This document shows positions 44,074 to 44,187 of a DNA stretch of 44,187 bases, piece by piece (position 1 is the stretch's first letter; each line of letters starts with the position of its first letter). The translations under genes were made by a program, and so were the position numbers. The stretch covers positions 1-44,187 of the forward strand of contig CAYONP010000046.1 in NCBI GenBank assembly GCA_964405335.1, given 5' to 3'. This stretch comes from CAYONP01 sp964405335 (lineage in GTDB: Bacteria > Armatimonadota > UBA10988). The notes below the pieces were generated by a model that searched no databases, had not been told where the DNA came from, and worked only from the letters and a program-made list of their open reading frames with translations.

Positions 44074-44125
44074 GGCCGCCACCGAGCCGCCGGGCGTCCA
44101 CGTCTGGCGCCCGCCAAGCCCCCAA

Positions 44126-44158
44126 CCCCTCTCCCTGGCGCGGCGCCAGGGAGAGGGG
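44126..44158. repeat. 16-bp near-uninterrupted inverted repeat
   Basis: CCCCTCTCCCTGGCGC (44126-44141) pairs with 44143-44158 with one base at the centre. It lies upstream of the ATPase start and near the window end. It is probably a dispersed palindrome or an RNA hairpin of the upstream gene. Confidence 0.7.
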
Positions 44159-44187
44159 AGTCATGGCGCGAGGCGGCTGCGGCCAGC

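Overview
This is a very GC-rich window, about 70% GC in most lines I sampled by eye. Two runs of N (18442-18451 and 28979-29078) and a poly-C smear show that it is a scaffold, probably from a metagenome assembly. The gene content fits an environmental heterotroph of the Planctomycetota or a neighbouring PVC or Hydrogenedentota-like lineage. The signs are two secreted proteases with PEP-CTERM tails, many secreted glycoside hydrolases and beta-propellers, GxGYxYP and DUF4832-type proteins, several TTG/GTG starts, and dispersed palindromic repeats. This placement rests on gene style only; no rRNA or tRNA was seen.

Layout. 1-172: a composite palindromic repeat. 303-3311: a trypsin-like protease and an HEXXH metalloprotease, both with PEP-CTERM tails and each followed by a terminator hairpin, then a hypothetical protein. 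3313-5577: a secreted beta-helix protein and a lower-GC TM2-domain gene. 5578-6020: non-coding, with three palindromes and an orphan signal-peptide ORF. 6021-8987: methyltransferase and GT4 glycosyltransferase with overlapping ends, then a convergent Rid/chorismatase-like gene. 9136-12035: two secreted WD40-like propellers, translationally coupled. 12119-12442: a wrecked REP-associated transposase (RAYT) between inverted repeats. 12675-15473: a GxGYxYP protein. 15526-16224: pirin. 16303-16592: a 48-bp tandem array. 16765-20442: two related MFS transporters. Between them lie an assembly gap, an ArsR/SmtB regulator with a perfect 20-bp palindrome at its promoter, and a 49-residue protein with ten cysteines. 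20520-26755: three large secreted proteins (DUF4832-like, Ig-like, and (alpha/alpha)6-like). 26925-27574: an orphan HicB-like gene coupled to a membrane PH-like protein. 27595-28707: a five-bladed-propeller glycosidase. 28750-29240: a tandem island of the same repeat found at position 1, interrupted by the 100-N gap. 29293-31539: a GH127 enzyme. 31606-34096: two paralogous cysteine-rich proteins either side of a secreted propeller. 34117-40698: a GH2 beta-galactosidase with an inserted LamG-like domain, a single-pass membrane protein and a large lipoprotein. 40890-44073: an ABC-2 exporter operon (ATPase and two permeases).

How it fits together. The hydrolases (beta-helix pectate-lyase type, GH127 beta-L-arabinofuranosidase, GH2 beta-galactosidase, GH43/130-like propeller, (alpha/alpha)6 protein) suggest use of arabinose- and galactose-bearing plant or algal glycans, with the MFS carriers as possible sugar importers. 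They are scattered rather than in one operon. The most interesting candidate system is the ArsR/SmtB plus cysteine-rich mini-protein pair, which has the logic of a cyanobacterial SmtB/SmtA metallothionein locus but a different small protein. Next are the ~147-bp composite repeats, the cysteine-rich paralogue pair, and the RAYT relic with its three REP-like hairpins.
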